Shown piece after piece: positions 33,864 through 42,340 of a stretch of 64,000 bases of DNA (its first letter is position 1; every line of letters begins with the position of its first letter). This DNA comes from Candidatus Binatia bacterium (GTDB lineage Bacteria > Desulfobacterota > Binatia > UBA12015), in NCBI GenBank assembly GCA_029243485.1, contig JAQWRY010000086.1, forward strand, positions 62,001 to 126,000. Direction: 5' to 3'. Under the pieces are notes generated by a model. It saw only the letters and a program-made list of their open reading frames with translations, was not told the origin of the DNA and did no database searches. Made by a program: the position numbers and the translations under genes.

Positions 33864-35396
33864 GTGAGTTGGAAGAAGGAAGTCGATCAGATCGAGCAAC
33901 GACGCCGGCTGGCGAAGGAACTCGGGGGAACGGATGCCGTCGACCGTCAACACGAGCGCGGACGCCTGACCGTCCGCGAGCGCATCGACGGATTGATCGA
34001 CCAGGAGTCGTTCCGCGAGGTCGGCCCTATCGCGGGCTACGCTGAGACCAACGAGGACGGGTCCCTCAAGTCCTTCCAACCCGGAAACTACGTCCTCGGA
34101 ATCGCAAAAGTCGGCGGACGCCCCTGTGTAGTCGGCGGCGAGGACTTCACACAGCGCGGCGGCTCTCCCACTCCGGCCGGCCTTCGCAAGAGCGTCTACG
34201 CCGAAGAGCTCGCCTGTAAGCGCCGCCTCCCGCTCGTGCGCTTCCTCGAAGGTGGCGGCGGAAGTGTGCGCGGCTCCGGGAAACGAGGCCCGTCGCCCGA
34301 CCCGGTCTATACGACCCATCGCTTCGTCTCGATCGCGCGCGTGCTCGAGACCGCGCCGGTCGTCTCCGCGGCCCTGGGCGCCGTCGCCGGCTTTCCCGCC
34401 GCGCGCCTGGTCGCTTCTCACTTCGCGATCATGACCCGCGACACGGCACAGGTTCTCATCGGCGGCCCTGCACTCGTCGAACGGGCACTCGGCGAGAAGA
34501 AGACCAAAGAAGAACTCGGCGGCGCGAAGGTGCACGAGCGCAGTAGTGTGGTCGATGCGGTCGCCGCGGATGAGAACGAAGTGTTCAATCTCATGCGTGG
34601 GTTCCTGTCCTACATGCCAACCAACGTGTCAGAACTGCCTCCCGTTCTGGATGCCGGGGACGACCCCGAGCGATGCGAGGAGGCTCTGCTGGCGATCATC
34701 CCTCGCAACCGGAGGCGGGTCTATGACGCACGCAAGCTCGTGCGCCTCGTCGTCGACAAGGACTCGTTCTTCGAGATGACGCCGCTGTTCGGCCGACCGC
34801 AGATCACCGCTCTCGCGCGCCTGAACGGGACGCCCGTCGGCGTCGTCGCGAACGACCCGTTCCATCTCGGTGGGTCGATGACGGCCCACGGGGCCCAGAA
34901 GTTCCGGCGTTTCGTGCGCCTCTGCGAGACGTTCCACCTCCCGATCCTCAGCTTCGTAGATCAGCCCGGGTTCATGATCGGATCGGAAGCCGAATCGACC
35001 GCGACGATCCGACTTGGCATGGAGGCGATCTCGGAGACGGTGCGATCGACGGTGCCGTGGGCGTCCGTGATCGTCCGGAAGTCGTACGGCGTCGCCGCAG
35101 CAGCCCACTACGGACCGGACGGAACGGTGTTCGCGTGGCCCTCCGCCGAGCGGGGCGCACTTCCGCTCGAAGGTGGCGTCGCCGTCGCGTTCCGGCGTGA
35201 GATCGCCGAAGCTCCGGATCCCGACGCGAAGCGCAAGGAACTCGAGGAGCTTCTATCGAAGGGGCGAACGCCGTTCCCTTCCGCCGATTTCTTCTCGGTG
35301 CACGATCTGATCGACCCGCGGCGCACTCGCCCGGCTCTCTGCGAGTGGCTGGAAAGCGTTCAGCCTTCGATGCGAGCGCGGGTGACGCGGCTCTAG
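33864..35396 (+). CDS. acyl-CoA carboxylase carboxyltransferase (beta) subunit
   Basis: This biotin-dependent carboxyltransferase of the PccB/MccB/AccD type has 510 residues and two crotonase-like halves. The N-half has VVGGEDFTQRGGSPTPAG and FLEGGGGSVRGSG. The C-half has FVDQPGFMIGSEAE, RKSYGVAAAAHYG and FAWPSAERGALPLEGG. The start was taken as GTG at 33864 (then SWKKEVDQIEQRR), matching the usual N-terminal helix. No biotin carboxylase or BCCP subunit is adjacent, so the alpha subunit must be encoded elsewhere. The acyl-CoA substrate (propionyl, methylcrotonyl, geranyl or longer) is not readable. Confidence 0.9.
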   Translation: MSWKKEVDQIEQRRRLAKELGGTDAVDRQHERGRLTVRERIDGLIDQESFREVGPIAGYAETNEDGSLKSFQPGNYVLGIAKVGGRPCVVGGEDFTQRGGSPTPAGLRKSVYAEELACKRRLPLVRFLEGGGGSVRGSGKRGPSPDPVYTTHRFVSIARVLETAPVVSAALGAVAGFPAARLVASHFAIMTRDTAQVLIGGPALVERALGEKKTKEELGGAKVHERSSVVDAVAADENEVFNLMRGFLSYMPTNVSELPPVLDAGDDPERCEEALLAIIPRNRRRVYDARKLVRLVVDKDSFFEMTPLFGRPQITALARLNGTPVGVVANDPFHLGGSMTAHGAQKFRRFVRLCETFHLPILSFVDQPGFMIGSEAESTATIRLGMEAISETVRSTVPWASVIVRKSYGVAAAAHYGPDGTVFAWPSAERGALPLEGGVAVAFRREIAEAPDPDAKRKELEELLSKGRTPFPSADFFSVHDLIDPRRTRPALCEWLESVQPSMRARVTRL

Positions 35397-35403
35397 CCGC
35401 CCC

Positions 35404-36210
35404 CTACCGCCCCTTCGAAAGATCGCGCAGGCTGAAGGCCCGCTCGGGAATTCCACGGTCGAACTCCAAGTCGCTTCGCACGAACGTCGTGACGCGCTTA
35501 CTCGCGGGGTTCTCCACCGAGACCTTCACCGCCGCATTCCGGCCGTCCGCCTGCGCGTACGTCATCACGGTCACCCGGCGAGACACTGCGCCGCCAGGCT
35601 TGCGGGCCTCGATCTTTCGAATCAACTCGTCGTCGGTCGAGACCCAGACGCGAAACTTCTTTCCGAAGGGCCAGTCGCGGTCACCCACGTCGACGTCGAT
35701 CACCGCCATGTTCATCCCGTCGACGGTCTCTTCGTCGACGACGGTAGCCTCGACGTCCTCCGCCATGCGTGGAAGGAGATCGAGGAGCTGGGCGTCGCGG
35801 TAGCTCGGCTCGTTCCCGTAGGCGGGAGCATCATCGCTCTGGCCGGTCGCGATCTTCTGGAAGCGGCGAGTACTCGGAGCCCAGACCCAGGCATCACCGC
35901 CCTCCTCGGCACCCCAGATGTCGAGGACGCGTAGCCCCAGGACGTCTGCCGGGCCGAGGAACTTCGATAGAGACGAGACCTTCAGGTCCTCCCCCAGAGA
36001 CTCCTTCACTTCCGCCCGGCGCTCGCGGAACTTGTCGTCGTTGGCGAACGACTCGATGATCATCACCGATTTGCGATCGCTCCAACCGGCCGGCGCATTC
36101 ATCTTCGCCGACGAGGCCAGCAGGGCTCCTCCGTCGAGCGCGAAGGTCGAGACGGGGACCAGAGCAAGGAGTGCGAAGAGACCGAGACCAGCCAGCATGG
36201 GAACCATCAT
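35404..36210 (-). CDS. outer membrane lipoprotein-sorting (LolA-like) family protein
   Basis: This 268-residue exported protein has a signal sequence (MMVPMLAGLGLFALLALVPVSTFA). The body has the LolA-like pattern seen in proteins annotated as outer membrane lipoprotein-sorting proteins: a GDAWVWAPSTRRFQKIA strand, then WPFGKKFRVWVSTDDELIRKIEA, VMTYAQADGR and a C-terminal RSDLEFDRGIPERAFSLRDLSKG. Related proteins often accompany MMPL/RND-type lipid exporters, but none is adjacent here. Transport or chaperoning of a lipid or lipoprotein is inferred. It is convergent with the carboxyltransferase gene, 7 bases away. Confidence 0.75.
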   Translation of the reverse strand: MMVPMLAGLGLFALLALVPVSTFALDGGALLASSAKMNAPAGWSDRKSVMIIESFANDDKFRERRAEVKESLGEDLKVSSLSKFLGPADVLGLRVLDIWGAEEGGDAWVWAPSTRRFQKIATGQSDDAPAYGNEPSYRDAQLLDLLPRMAEDVEATVVDEETVDGMNMAVIDVDVGDRDWPFGKKFRVWVSTDDELIRKIEARKPGGAVSRRVTVMTYAQADGRNAAVKVSVENPASKRVTTFVRSDLEFDRGIPERAFSLRDLSKGR

Positions 36211-36438
36211 TTTCGAATAGTCATCGAACGGGTACGCGCACAAGTCCCCAGATCGGGGCCCTCGGGCGTGGGAGGTGCCGTGCGATCCACATCCGCAGCG
36301 AGGAAACGTCCCCAAGAGGAAATTGTGCCTTCCCGGCGAGTCCGGGCATTGGCCCCGGAACCGCGAATCGACCCAGTGGAGGCTGGCGGCGCGGAACCGG
36401 CGCTGGGTGGTGACATTATAGTTCGCGGATGACCGACT

Positions 36439-36453
36439 GGGGGGGGGGGGGGG
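36439..36453. repeat. homopolymer of 15 G
   Basis: An uninterrupted run of 15 G lies 26 bases upstream of the ATG of a decayed exported-protein gene and just ahead of its AGGAGG site. Such tracts are slippage-prone. The length may be biological or an assembly estimate. Confidence 0.9.
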
Positions 36454-36478
36454 CGCGACGGAACCAGGAGGAAACTCG

Positions 36479-37150
36479 ATGGTTCTCGGATTCCTCCGAG
36501 GCGTACGATGGCTCATGGCAGCCGCTGCAGCGGCTACCTTCACTGCACCTGCGAGTCCCAACCAAGCTCAACTCACAGACTCCACCCAGCATCCCCGGTG
36601 GCCAGATCGAGAAGTCTCTCGATGAACAGATTGGCGCCGGATACGGTGACACCTTCACCGCTGGATCCACGATCTACCTGATCAAGCGAGATCCAGCCCG
36701 TTCGATCCGGCGCGATCGACAGCTTTCCCAGCGCAAGTTCACCGCCGACCAGGGAGTCGGCCCTCGGGTGAGTGCGGACTCCTCCGGTGACATCATCGCC
36801 AATCGCGCTTTCGGTGCCGGGCTCTCCGATTCCCGTGCCGGCTGTCACGTGCAGAACGTAGAGATCGACCTCGATCGACGCGTTGCCGACGTGACCACGG
36901 AGTACGATTCCAAGCGCAGCATCTTCAACCGGCTCTTCACCGAAGCCGACACCCGGTTGTACCTGGCGGCGACCCGCAGACCGAACACGGAAACATCAAT
37001 CTGGGAGCGCTCTTCCAGATCGAAGCGGAAGGAGCGGAATAGACTCAGTGGCGGCCCTGCCCACGGCTGGGCGGGGCCACTCGCCCGCGAAACTAGGTTC
37101 AGTACATCTATGCGCGCACCCTCTTCCTGGCACGGTTGCCCGAAATTCGA
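36479..37150 (+). pseudogene. decayed exported protein resembling a di-heme cytochrome c oxidoreductase
   Basis: An ATG at 36479 with AGGAGG 7 bases upstream encodes a signal peptide (MVLGFLRGVRWLMA to FTAPASPNQA), but that frame stops after 48 codons. In a second frame the sequence continues with SLDEQIGAGYGDTFTAGS, YLIKRDPARSIRRDRQLSQRKF and FGAGLSDSRAGCH. From memory of related proteins, RRGRQLFQRKFT and DSCAGCH occur in c-type cytochromes of the di-heme oxidoreductase type; here the first heme Cys is Arg. The 3' part is not recognisable, and its end is set only roughly. Family assignment is tentative; loss of function is well supported. Confidence 0.5.
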
Positions 37151-37191
37151 CCATGCTGATACGCCTCGATGCATCGCATGGAAAACGTGTC

Positions 37192-37815
37192 ATGTTCCGA
37201 TTCCACATCTTAGGGCTTCTGAGAAAACGCGAACCGTTCCACGGCTACGCGCTCATGAAGGAATACAACCGGCGGACCGGGAGAAACTACGGCGCCGGAT
37301 ACTTCTACCGACAACTCGGTGAACTCATGACCGAGGGAATGGTGCGACAGGCCCCGAACCCACTCGGCGCCGACCCCAGACGCACGCCCTACCAGATTAC
37401 CGAGGCCGGCCTCGACGCCTTCGGCGAGTGGTTCGAGGACATCCCTCGCGATCCGCTCGAAGCCAACGTCGACCAGGTTGCCCGCGCGATGTTCTTCTCC
37501 GACGTCGATCCCGACATCGGCGCTCGCGTGCTCGCCATGTGGCAACGCGACCTTCTGGAGAAGACCAAGGTTCTCGAACGGGAGCTTCAGTACGCCCACT
37601 CGAAGCGAAAAGACCTCGCCGACATGCGACCCATGCTGATCCGCCGTGACCTCTTCCGCGTCGCCGCCGACCTCGAGTTCCTCGAGGACATCGGCGAGAC
37701 GCTCAACGGGCGCCGAAAGCAGTGCGAGGAAGTCGAAGCCTCGCCGGCCGTCGCCGCCAAACCACAGACCAAGCGGAAGCCGAAGGCACGCACCCGGGCG
37801 GTCGGCGGAACCTGA
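37192..37815 (+). CDS. PadR family transcriptional regulator
   Basis: This PadR-type winged-helix repressor has 207 residues. The N-terminal domain reads FHILGLLRKREPFHGYALMKEY, YFYRQLGELMTEGMVRQ and RRTPYQITEAGLDAFGEWF, the normal PadR layout. A C-terminal helical dimerisation region follows and ends in a Lys/Arg-rich tail (QTKRKPKARTRA). The ATG at 37192 fits the family start; ATG 37153 in frame would add 13 residues. Its target is unknown. No intact neighbour in the same direction obviously belongs to it. Confidence 0.87.
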   Translation: MFRFHILGLLRKREPFHGYALMKEYNRRTGRNYGAGYFYRQLGELMTEGMVRQAPNPLGADPRRTPYQITEAGLDAFGEWFEDIPRDPLEANVDQVARAMFFSDVDPDIGARVLAMWQRDLLEKTKVLERELQYAHSKRKDLADMRPMLIRRDLFRVAADLEFLEDIGETLNGRRKQCEEVEASPAVAAKPQTKRKPKARTRAVGGT

Positions 37816-37835
37816 AGAAGCCCCTAGACCTCGAA

Positions 37836-37862
37836 GCTGCAGCGGGGAGACTCCGCTGCAGC
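37836..37862. terminator. 10-bp perfect hairpin after padR
   Basis: GCTGCAGCGG (37836-37845) and CCGCTGCAGC (37853-37862) are exact complements separated by 7 bases, 20 bases after the PadR stop. No T-run follows, but the stem is strong enough to act as a terminator or RNA-end stabiliser. Confidence 0.5.
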
Positions 37863-38112
37863 GAGTCGGGTGCCTGCGCGACTCCGCGACCTAGCTGAGA
37901 GAGCATTCCTACGATGTCCGAGTCCGCAGGGAGTCGACTTCGAGCGCAATCCCTCGGATTCGTCGTTTAGAACTTCGACCTGTTGCCACGACTAAGCGTT
38001 CGCGAAAACGTGGCCGTCCGGCCGGGTCCGCTCCACCGATCGTGGCGGCCCTGCGGTACTAGTAGTCGCGCGAGCCGCCATCCCGTAGGCTCCCGGAAAG
38101 GGACCCGATTCC
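37863..38112. other. non-coding stretch between padR hairpin and SDR remnant
   Basis: No reading frame with neighbour-like codon use and no clear promoter was found. A Shine-Dalgarno-like GGAAAGGG lies near 38096, just before the remnant SDR start. Confidence 0.4.
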
Positions 38113-38316
38113 ATGAACCTCGACAAGAAAGCTGCGCTCGTTACCGGCGGCGGCACCGGAGTTGGGCGTGCGACCTGCCTGGCTCTGGCGGACAGTGGCT
38201 GCTCCGTAATCTTCAACTACAGCCGCTCGGAGGACGCCGCAGGGACGGGGGACGACGGCGAGATCGTCAACATCTCGAGCGTCGCCGGCGGAGAGAGGGC
38301 TACGAAGTGTACTTGA
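38113..38316 (+). pseudogene. internally deleted short-chain dehydrogenase remnant
   Basis: The first 43 residues are a normal SDR start (LDKKAALVTGGGTGVGRATCLALADSG, ending YSRSEDAA). The frame then jumps directly to GEIVNISSVAGGE, which in intact SDRs is the active-site Ser strand about 95 residues further on. After that the YxxxK region and C-terminus are missing. The fragment runs into the start of the next gene, so an internal deletion and a 3' truncation have both occurred. It has an intact start with GGAAAGGG upstream but cannot be an active enzyme. Confidence 0.8.
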
Positions 38317-39275
38317 TCCGATTCGACATGCGCGCGCCCGAACACGGCGCACCGACGACAGAGCTCTACCCAGCTGCCCTCGAGATGTCGGCGTGGGGCG
38401 AAAAGAACGGCTGTGTGGTCGTCGTCGTTTCCGAACACCACTGCTCCCCCGACGGGTATCTCCCTTCGCCCCTGATCTTCGCAACGGCAGTCGCCGCAAA
38501 GACCGATAGCATCTTGATCAACGTAGCCGCACTCATCCTCCCCCTCTACGACCCGATTAAGGCCGCAGAGGACATGGCGGTGCTCGACATCTTGAGCAAG
38601 GGGCGCGTCTCCTACGTCCTCGGGATGGGATACCGCGACGAGGAGTACGCGATGTTCGGCGTAGACCGCCGGCGGCGCGCGAAGCAGTTGGAAGCCAATA
38701 TCGAGGCACTTCAGAAGGCGTTCACCGGCGAGCCGTTCGAGTTCGAGGGGCGCCCGGTCCACGTGACGCCGAAGCCGGTGACCCCAGGTGGTCCGTCCCT
38801 GGCGCTCGGCGGCGGGAGCCTGATCGCTGCCCGACGGGCCGCGAGATTCGGGCTCGATCTCCTCGCAAGTGGTGCAACGCCGGGGCTCGAGGAGGCCTAC
38901 CGAGAAGAGTCGGCTCGCGTCGGACGCGAGCCCGGCTACTGTCGAGTGCCCGACGGCGCGCCCACCACCGTCTTCGTCGCCGAAGATCTCGATCGCGCCT
39001 GGGAGCGGATCGGCCCGTATCTCCTCCACGATGCCAAGACCTACGGCGCGTGGCTGAAGGGCCAAGACACGACGACCAAGTCCGGTGCGCAGACCATCGA
39101 CGACTTGCGCGCCGAGCAGGGCCCCTACCGGATCGTCACGGTCGCAGAGGCGGCCGAGTTGATCCGCAACCACGGGATCCTGAGTCTGCAACCGCTCTGC
39201 GGAGGAGCCCCGCCCGAGATCGGATGGGAGACGATGAAGCTGGTCGCGGGCAAAGTCTTGCCCTCCCTCACCTAG
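38307..39275 (+). CDS. LLM class flavin (F420/FMN)-dependent oxidoreductase
   Basis: This luciferase-like monooxygenase family protein of 322 residues has a TIM-barrel pattern: YLIRFDMRAPEHG at the N-terminus, SEHHCSPDGYLPSPL, AALILPLYDPIKAAEDMAVLDILSKGRVSYVLGMGYR and FEFEGRPVHVTPKP. Members use FMNH2 or reduced F420 for oxidation or reduction of diverse substrates. The start is set at GTG 38307, because the family normally begins with this strand; the reading frame is open upstream without similarity. It overlaps the SDR remnant by 10 bases and is convergent with uvrA 9 bases away. Confidence 0.87.
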   Translation: MYLIRFDMRAPEHGAPTTELYPAALEMSAWGEKNGCVVVVVSEHHCSPDGYLPSPLIFATAVAAKTDSILINVAALILPLYDPIKAAEDMAVLDILSKGRVSYVLGMGYRDEEYAMFGVDRRRRAKQLEANIEALQKAFTGEPFEFEGRPVHVTPKPVTPGGPSLALGGGSLIAARRAARFGLDLLASGATPGLEEAYREESARVGREPGYCRVPDGAPTTVFVAEDLDRAWERIGPYLLHDAKTYGAWLKGQDTTTKSGAQTIDDLRAEQGPYRIVTVAEAAELIRNHGILSLQPLCGGAPPEIGWETMKLVAGKVLPSLT

Positions 39276-39284
39276 GAGCCTGAG

Positions 39285-42107
39285 TCAGCAGAGCGGCTTC
39301 AGGTACTTGCCAGTCTGCGACTTCTTCAGCCGGGCGACCTTCTCCGGGGTTCCCTCCCCAACGATCGTGCCTCCGCCGGGTCCACCATCCGGGCCGAGGT
39401 CGATGATCCAATCGGCCGTCTTGATGACATCGAGGTTGTGCTCGATCACGATGATCGTGTTGCCCGCATCCACGAGCCGATCGAGCACGCTGAGAAGCTT
39501 CTTCACGTCGTCGAAGTGCAGACCCGTCGTCGGCTCGTCCAAAAGGTAGATCGTACGACCCGTCGCGCGCTTCGAGAGTTCTCGTGCGAGCTTGATCCGT
39601 TGCGCTTCGCCGCCACTGAGCGTCGGCGAAGGCTGGCCGAGATGGAGGTAGTCGAGACCAACGTCAGCCAGCAGCCGGAGCTGAGCGCTCACCTTGGGGT
39701 GCGCCTCGAACACGTCGAGCGCTTCCGCCACCGTCAACTCGAGCACATCCGCGATCGAGTGGCCCTTGTACCGAACTTCGAGTGTCGCCTCGTTGAACCG
39801 ACGGCCGGCACAATCCTCACACTTCACGTAGACATCGGACAAGAAGTGCATCTCGACCTTGAGCACGCCATCGCCCTGGCAGGCCTCACAACGACCGCCC
39901 TTCACGTTGAAACTGAACCGCCCCGGCTTGTATCCACGAACCTTCGAGCCCGGGAGCATCGCGAAGAAGCTCCGAATCTCATCGAAGACCTTGATGTACG
40001 TCACTGGGTTGGACCGCGGGGTTCGTCCGATCGGGCGCTGATCGATTCCGACCACCTTGTCGATCTGATCTACCCCTTCAATCCGAACGTGCTTTCCCGC
40101 CTTCTGCTGCGACTGATGCAGATGCCGCGACAACGCGGGGTAGAGCACGTCGTTCACGAGGGTCGACTTGCCTGCCCCTGAAACTCCCGTCACGGCGGTA
40201 AGTACGCCCAACGGGAACGAAGCGTCGACCTTCTTCAGGTTGTTCTCCGACGCGCCTACCACGCGAATCTCACCTGTAGGCTCTCGGCGCCTTTCGGGAA
40301 CCGGAACCCTCTCGCGACCGGCCAGATACGCACCCGTGATCGACTTCCGGTTCTTCTCGAGGCTCTTCGGAGTTCCGGCGTGGATGATCTCTCCCCCACG
40401 CACGCCGGCCCCCGGGCCGAAGTCGATCACCCAGTCGGCTGCGCGGATCGTCTCCTCGTCATGCTCGACGACGACCACGGTGTTGCCGATGTCACGCATG
40501 CGCAGAAGCGTGGCCAACAGTTTCTTGTTGTCTCGCTGGTGCAGTCCGATACTCGGCTCGTCGAGAATGTAGATGACGCCGGTGAGTTCCGACCCAACCT
40601 GACTTGCAAGCCGAATGCGTTGCGACTCGCCGCCCGAGAGTGAAGGCCCCGCTCGATCCAGGCTCAAGTACGACAGCCCCACGGAGGATAGGAACTCGAG
40701 CCGATTCCGGATCTCCTTCAGGACTTCGCCGGAGATCTCTCCGGCGGCCCCGGTCAGTTTCAGACCGGTGAAGAAGTCACGCGCGTCGTCGATGGTCATC
40801 TGCGAGACCTCGACGATCGACTTCTTCCCGAGTTGGACAGCCGAACTCTCGCGCCGAAGGCGAGCGCCCGCGCACGTCGAGCACGCCGCGGTGGCCATGA
40901 ACTGCCCGTACCAGCGCTTCATCCCATCCGAACGCGTTTGCACGAAGACGCGCGTCAAACGCGGGATACACCCCTCGAAGCGGACGCGCATGTTCCCGTT
41001 GTCCCACTTGAGCTCGAACCGACGCTCCCCCGCGCCGTAGAGCAAGATCTTCCGCTGCGCCGCCGTGAGCTTCTTCCAGGGCACATCGAGCGGGATCTTG
41101 TAGGCCGCGCAGACCTGCATCCGGACTCGGGTCCCCCAGCCCTTCTTGTCCGACGTCATCTTGCCCCAGGGCTTCACCACGCCGTCCGCGAGGGAAAGCT
41201 CTTCGTTCGGAACGAGAAGCTCCGGGTCCAACTCCATTCGCGTGCCAAGTCCGTTGCAATCCACGCACATTCCCTGCGGCGAATTGAAACTAAAGGCCTG
41301 CGGCGTCAGCTCCGGGAAGCCAATCTTGCAATTCGGGCACGAAAGGTTCTCCGAGAACACCCGGTCCGCCTTCCCGTCGATCGACGCCAGCATCGTGCCG
41401 CCGCCCATTTTGAGCGCGGTTTCCACCGACTCCGTCAGACGCGGCAAAATTCCAGCCTTCATTACGAGCCGATCCACGATCGCCTCGACGTGATGCTTCT
41501 TCTTCTTGTCGAGTGCTTCGACTTCTTCGCTGAGCACCGTCTCGCCGTCGACCCGTAGGCGCACGAAGCCCTGGGCCCGAGCATCCGCGAGGAGTTCTCG
41601 AAACTCCCCCTTTCGATTCACCAGCAGCGGCGCCATGAGGATGACCCGCGTTCCGGCCTTCTGGTCGGCGAGTTCGCGGGCAATGCGCTGCGCGGTCTGG
41701 CCTTTCACCTTCCGGCCGCATTGATGACAATGCTGCTCTCCGACGCGCGCGTAGAGAACGCGGAGATAGTCCGAGATCTCCGTAATGGTCCCGACGGTCG
41801 AGCGCGGATTCGTGCCGGTCGTCTTCTGCTCGATCGATACCGTCGGCGAAAGGCCGCGGATGTGGTCGTACTTCGGCTTCTCCATCTGGCCGAGAAACTG
41901 GCGGGCGTACGACGACAGACTCTCGACGTAACGCCGCTGCCCCTCGGCGTAGACGGTATCGAACGCGAGCGACGACTTGCCCGATCCGGATACCCCCGTG
42001 AGGACCACGAGCTTCTTCTTCGGAATGCGCAGTTCGACCGATTTCAGGTTGTGTTCACGCGCACCTTTGACCCAGATGTGATCGAGCTCGGTGGCCCCAC
42101 CCTTCAT
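39285..42107 (-). CDS. uvrA: excinuclease ABC subunit A
   Basis: This UvrA of 940 residues is the damage-sensing ATPase of nucleotide excision repair. There are two ABC modules with Walker A motifs GVSGSGKSSLAFD and GVSGAGKSTLVND. The signatures are LSGGESQRIRLA and LSGGEAQRIKLA, and DEPSIGLHQRD and DEPTTGLHFDD follow the Walker B regions. Zinc-finger Cys pairs are visible (CHQCG, CPNC, CEACQG, CEDCAG). Length and domain order are standard. The ATG at 42107 (MKGGATELDHIWVKGAREHN) was chosen over a long upstream extension without similarity. It is divergent from the SDR gene by 233 bases; no LexA box was recognised. Confidence 0.97.
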   Translation of the reverse strand: MKGGATELDHIWVKGAREHNLKSVELRIPKKKLVVLTGVSGSGKSSLAFDTVYAEGQRRYVESLSSYARQFLGQMEKPKYDHIRGLSPTVSIEQKTTGTNPRSTVGTITEISDYLRVLYARVGEQHCHQCGRKVKGQTAQRIARELADQKAGTRVILMAPLLVNRKGEFRELLADARAQGFVRLRVDGETVLSEEVEALDKKKKHHVEAIVDRLVMKAGILPRLTESVETALKMGGGTMLASIDGKADRVFSENLSCPNCKIGFPELTPQAFSFNSPQGMCVDCNGLGTRMELDPELLVPNEELSLADGVVKPWGKMTSDKKGWGTRVRMQVCAAYKIPLDVPWKKLTAAQRKILLYGAGERRFELKWDNGNMRVRFEGCIPRLTRVFVQTRSDGMKRWYGQFMATAACSTCAGARLRRESSAVQLGKKSIVEVSQMTIDDARDFFTGLKLTGAAGEISGEVLKEIRNRLEFLSSVGLSYLSLDRAGPSLSGGESQRIRLASQVGSELTGVIYILDEPSIGLHQRDNKKLLATLLRMRDIGNTVVVVEHDEETIRAADWVIDFGPGAGVRGGEIIHAGTPKSLEKNRKSITGAYLAGRERVPVPERRREPTGEIRVVGASENNLKKVDASFPLGVLTAVTGVSGAGKSTLVNDVLYPALSRHLHQSQQKAGKHVRIEGVDQIDKVVGIDQRPIGRTPRSNPVTYIKVFDEIRSFFAMLPGSKVRGYKPGRFSFNVKGGRCEACQGDGVLKVEMHFLSDVYVKCEDCAGRRFNEATLEVRYKGHSIADVLELTVAEALDVFEAHPKVSAQLRLLADVGLDYLHLGQPSPTLSGGEAQRIKLARELSKRATGRTIYLLDEPTTGLHFDDVKKLLSVLDRLVDAGNTIIVIEHNLDVIKTADWIIDLGPDGGPGGGTIVGEGTPEKVARLKKSQTGKYLKPLC

Positions 42108-42340
42108 GACGGCTGGTCCTCGTAGATCCTGGTTTGAAGTGAGATTCAGAAAGGGAAATCGAACACGATGTGCACGGCGTCGAGCTTCGGCACTCCCTGC
42201 CGCGCTGCCCCCTCCGGTGTCGGTGCGATCGCGGCAAACAGGGTGACCGCGGCGCGTGTCGACTTCCACATCCCGCGGAAAGGTTGCATAGTCCGAGCCG
42301 GTAGGCACGCCAGTTTCCGACCCGAAAGGACGACTTTGCG
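42108..42340. promoter_or_regulatory. divergent uvrA/SDR intergenic region
   Basis: These 233 bases between two divergent genes must contain promoters in both directions. No clear -10/-35 pairs were found. AAAGGA lies about 10 bases before the SDR start. Confidence 0.4.

Noticed and set aside
37983..38306. N-terminal extension of 108 codons to the LLM oxidoreductase
   Set aside because: The translation is Arg-rich and unlike the family, overlaps the SDR remnant in another frame, and a GTG at 38307 matches the normal family start.
42146..42289. 47-residue minus-strand frame upstream of uvrA ending in VHIVFDFPF, like the C-terminus of an outer-membrane barrel
   Set aside because: Too short and without a recognisable body; it overlaps the divergent promoter region and may be chance or a tiny remnant.
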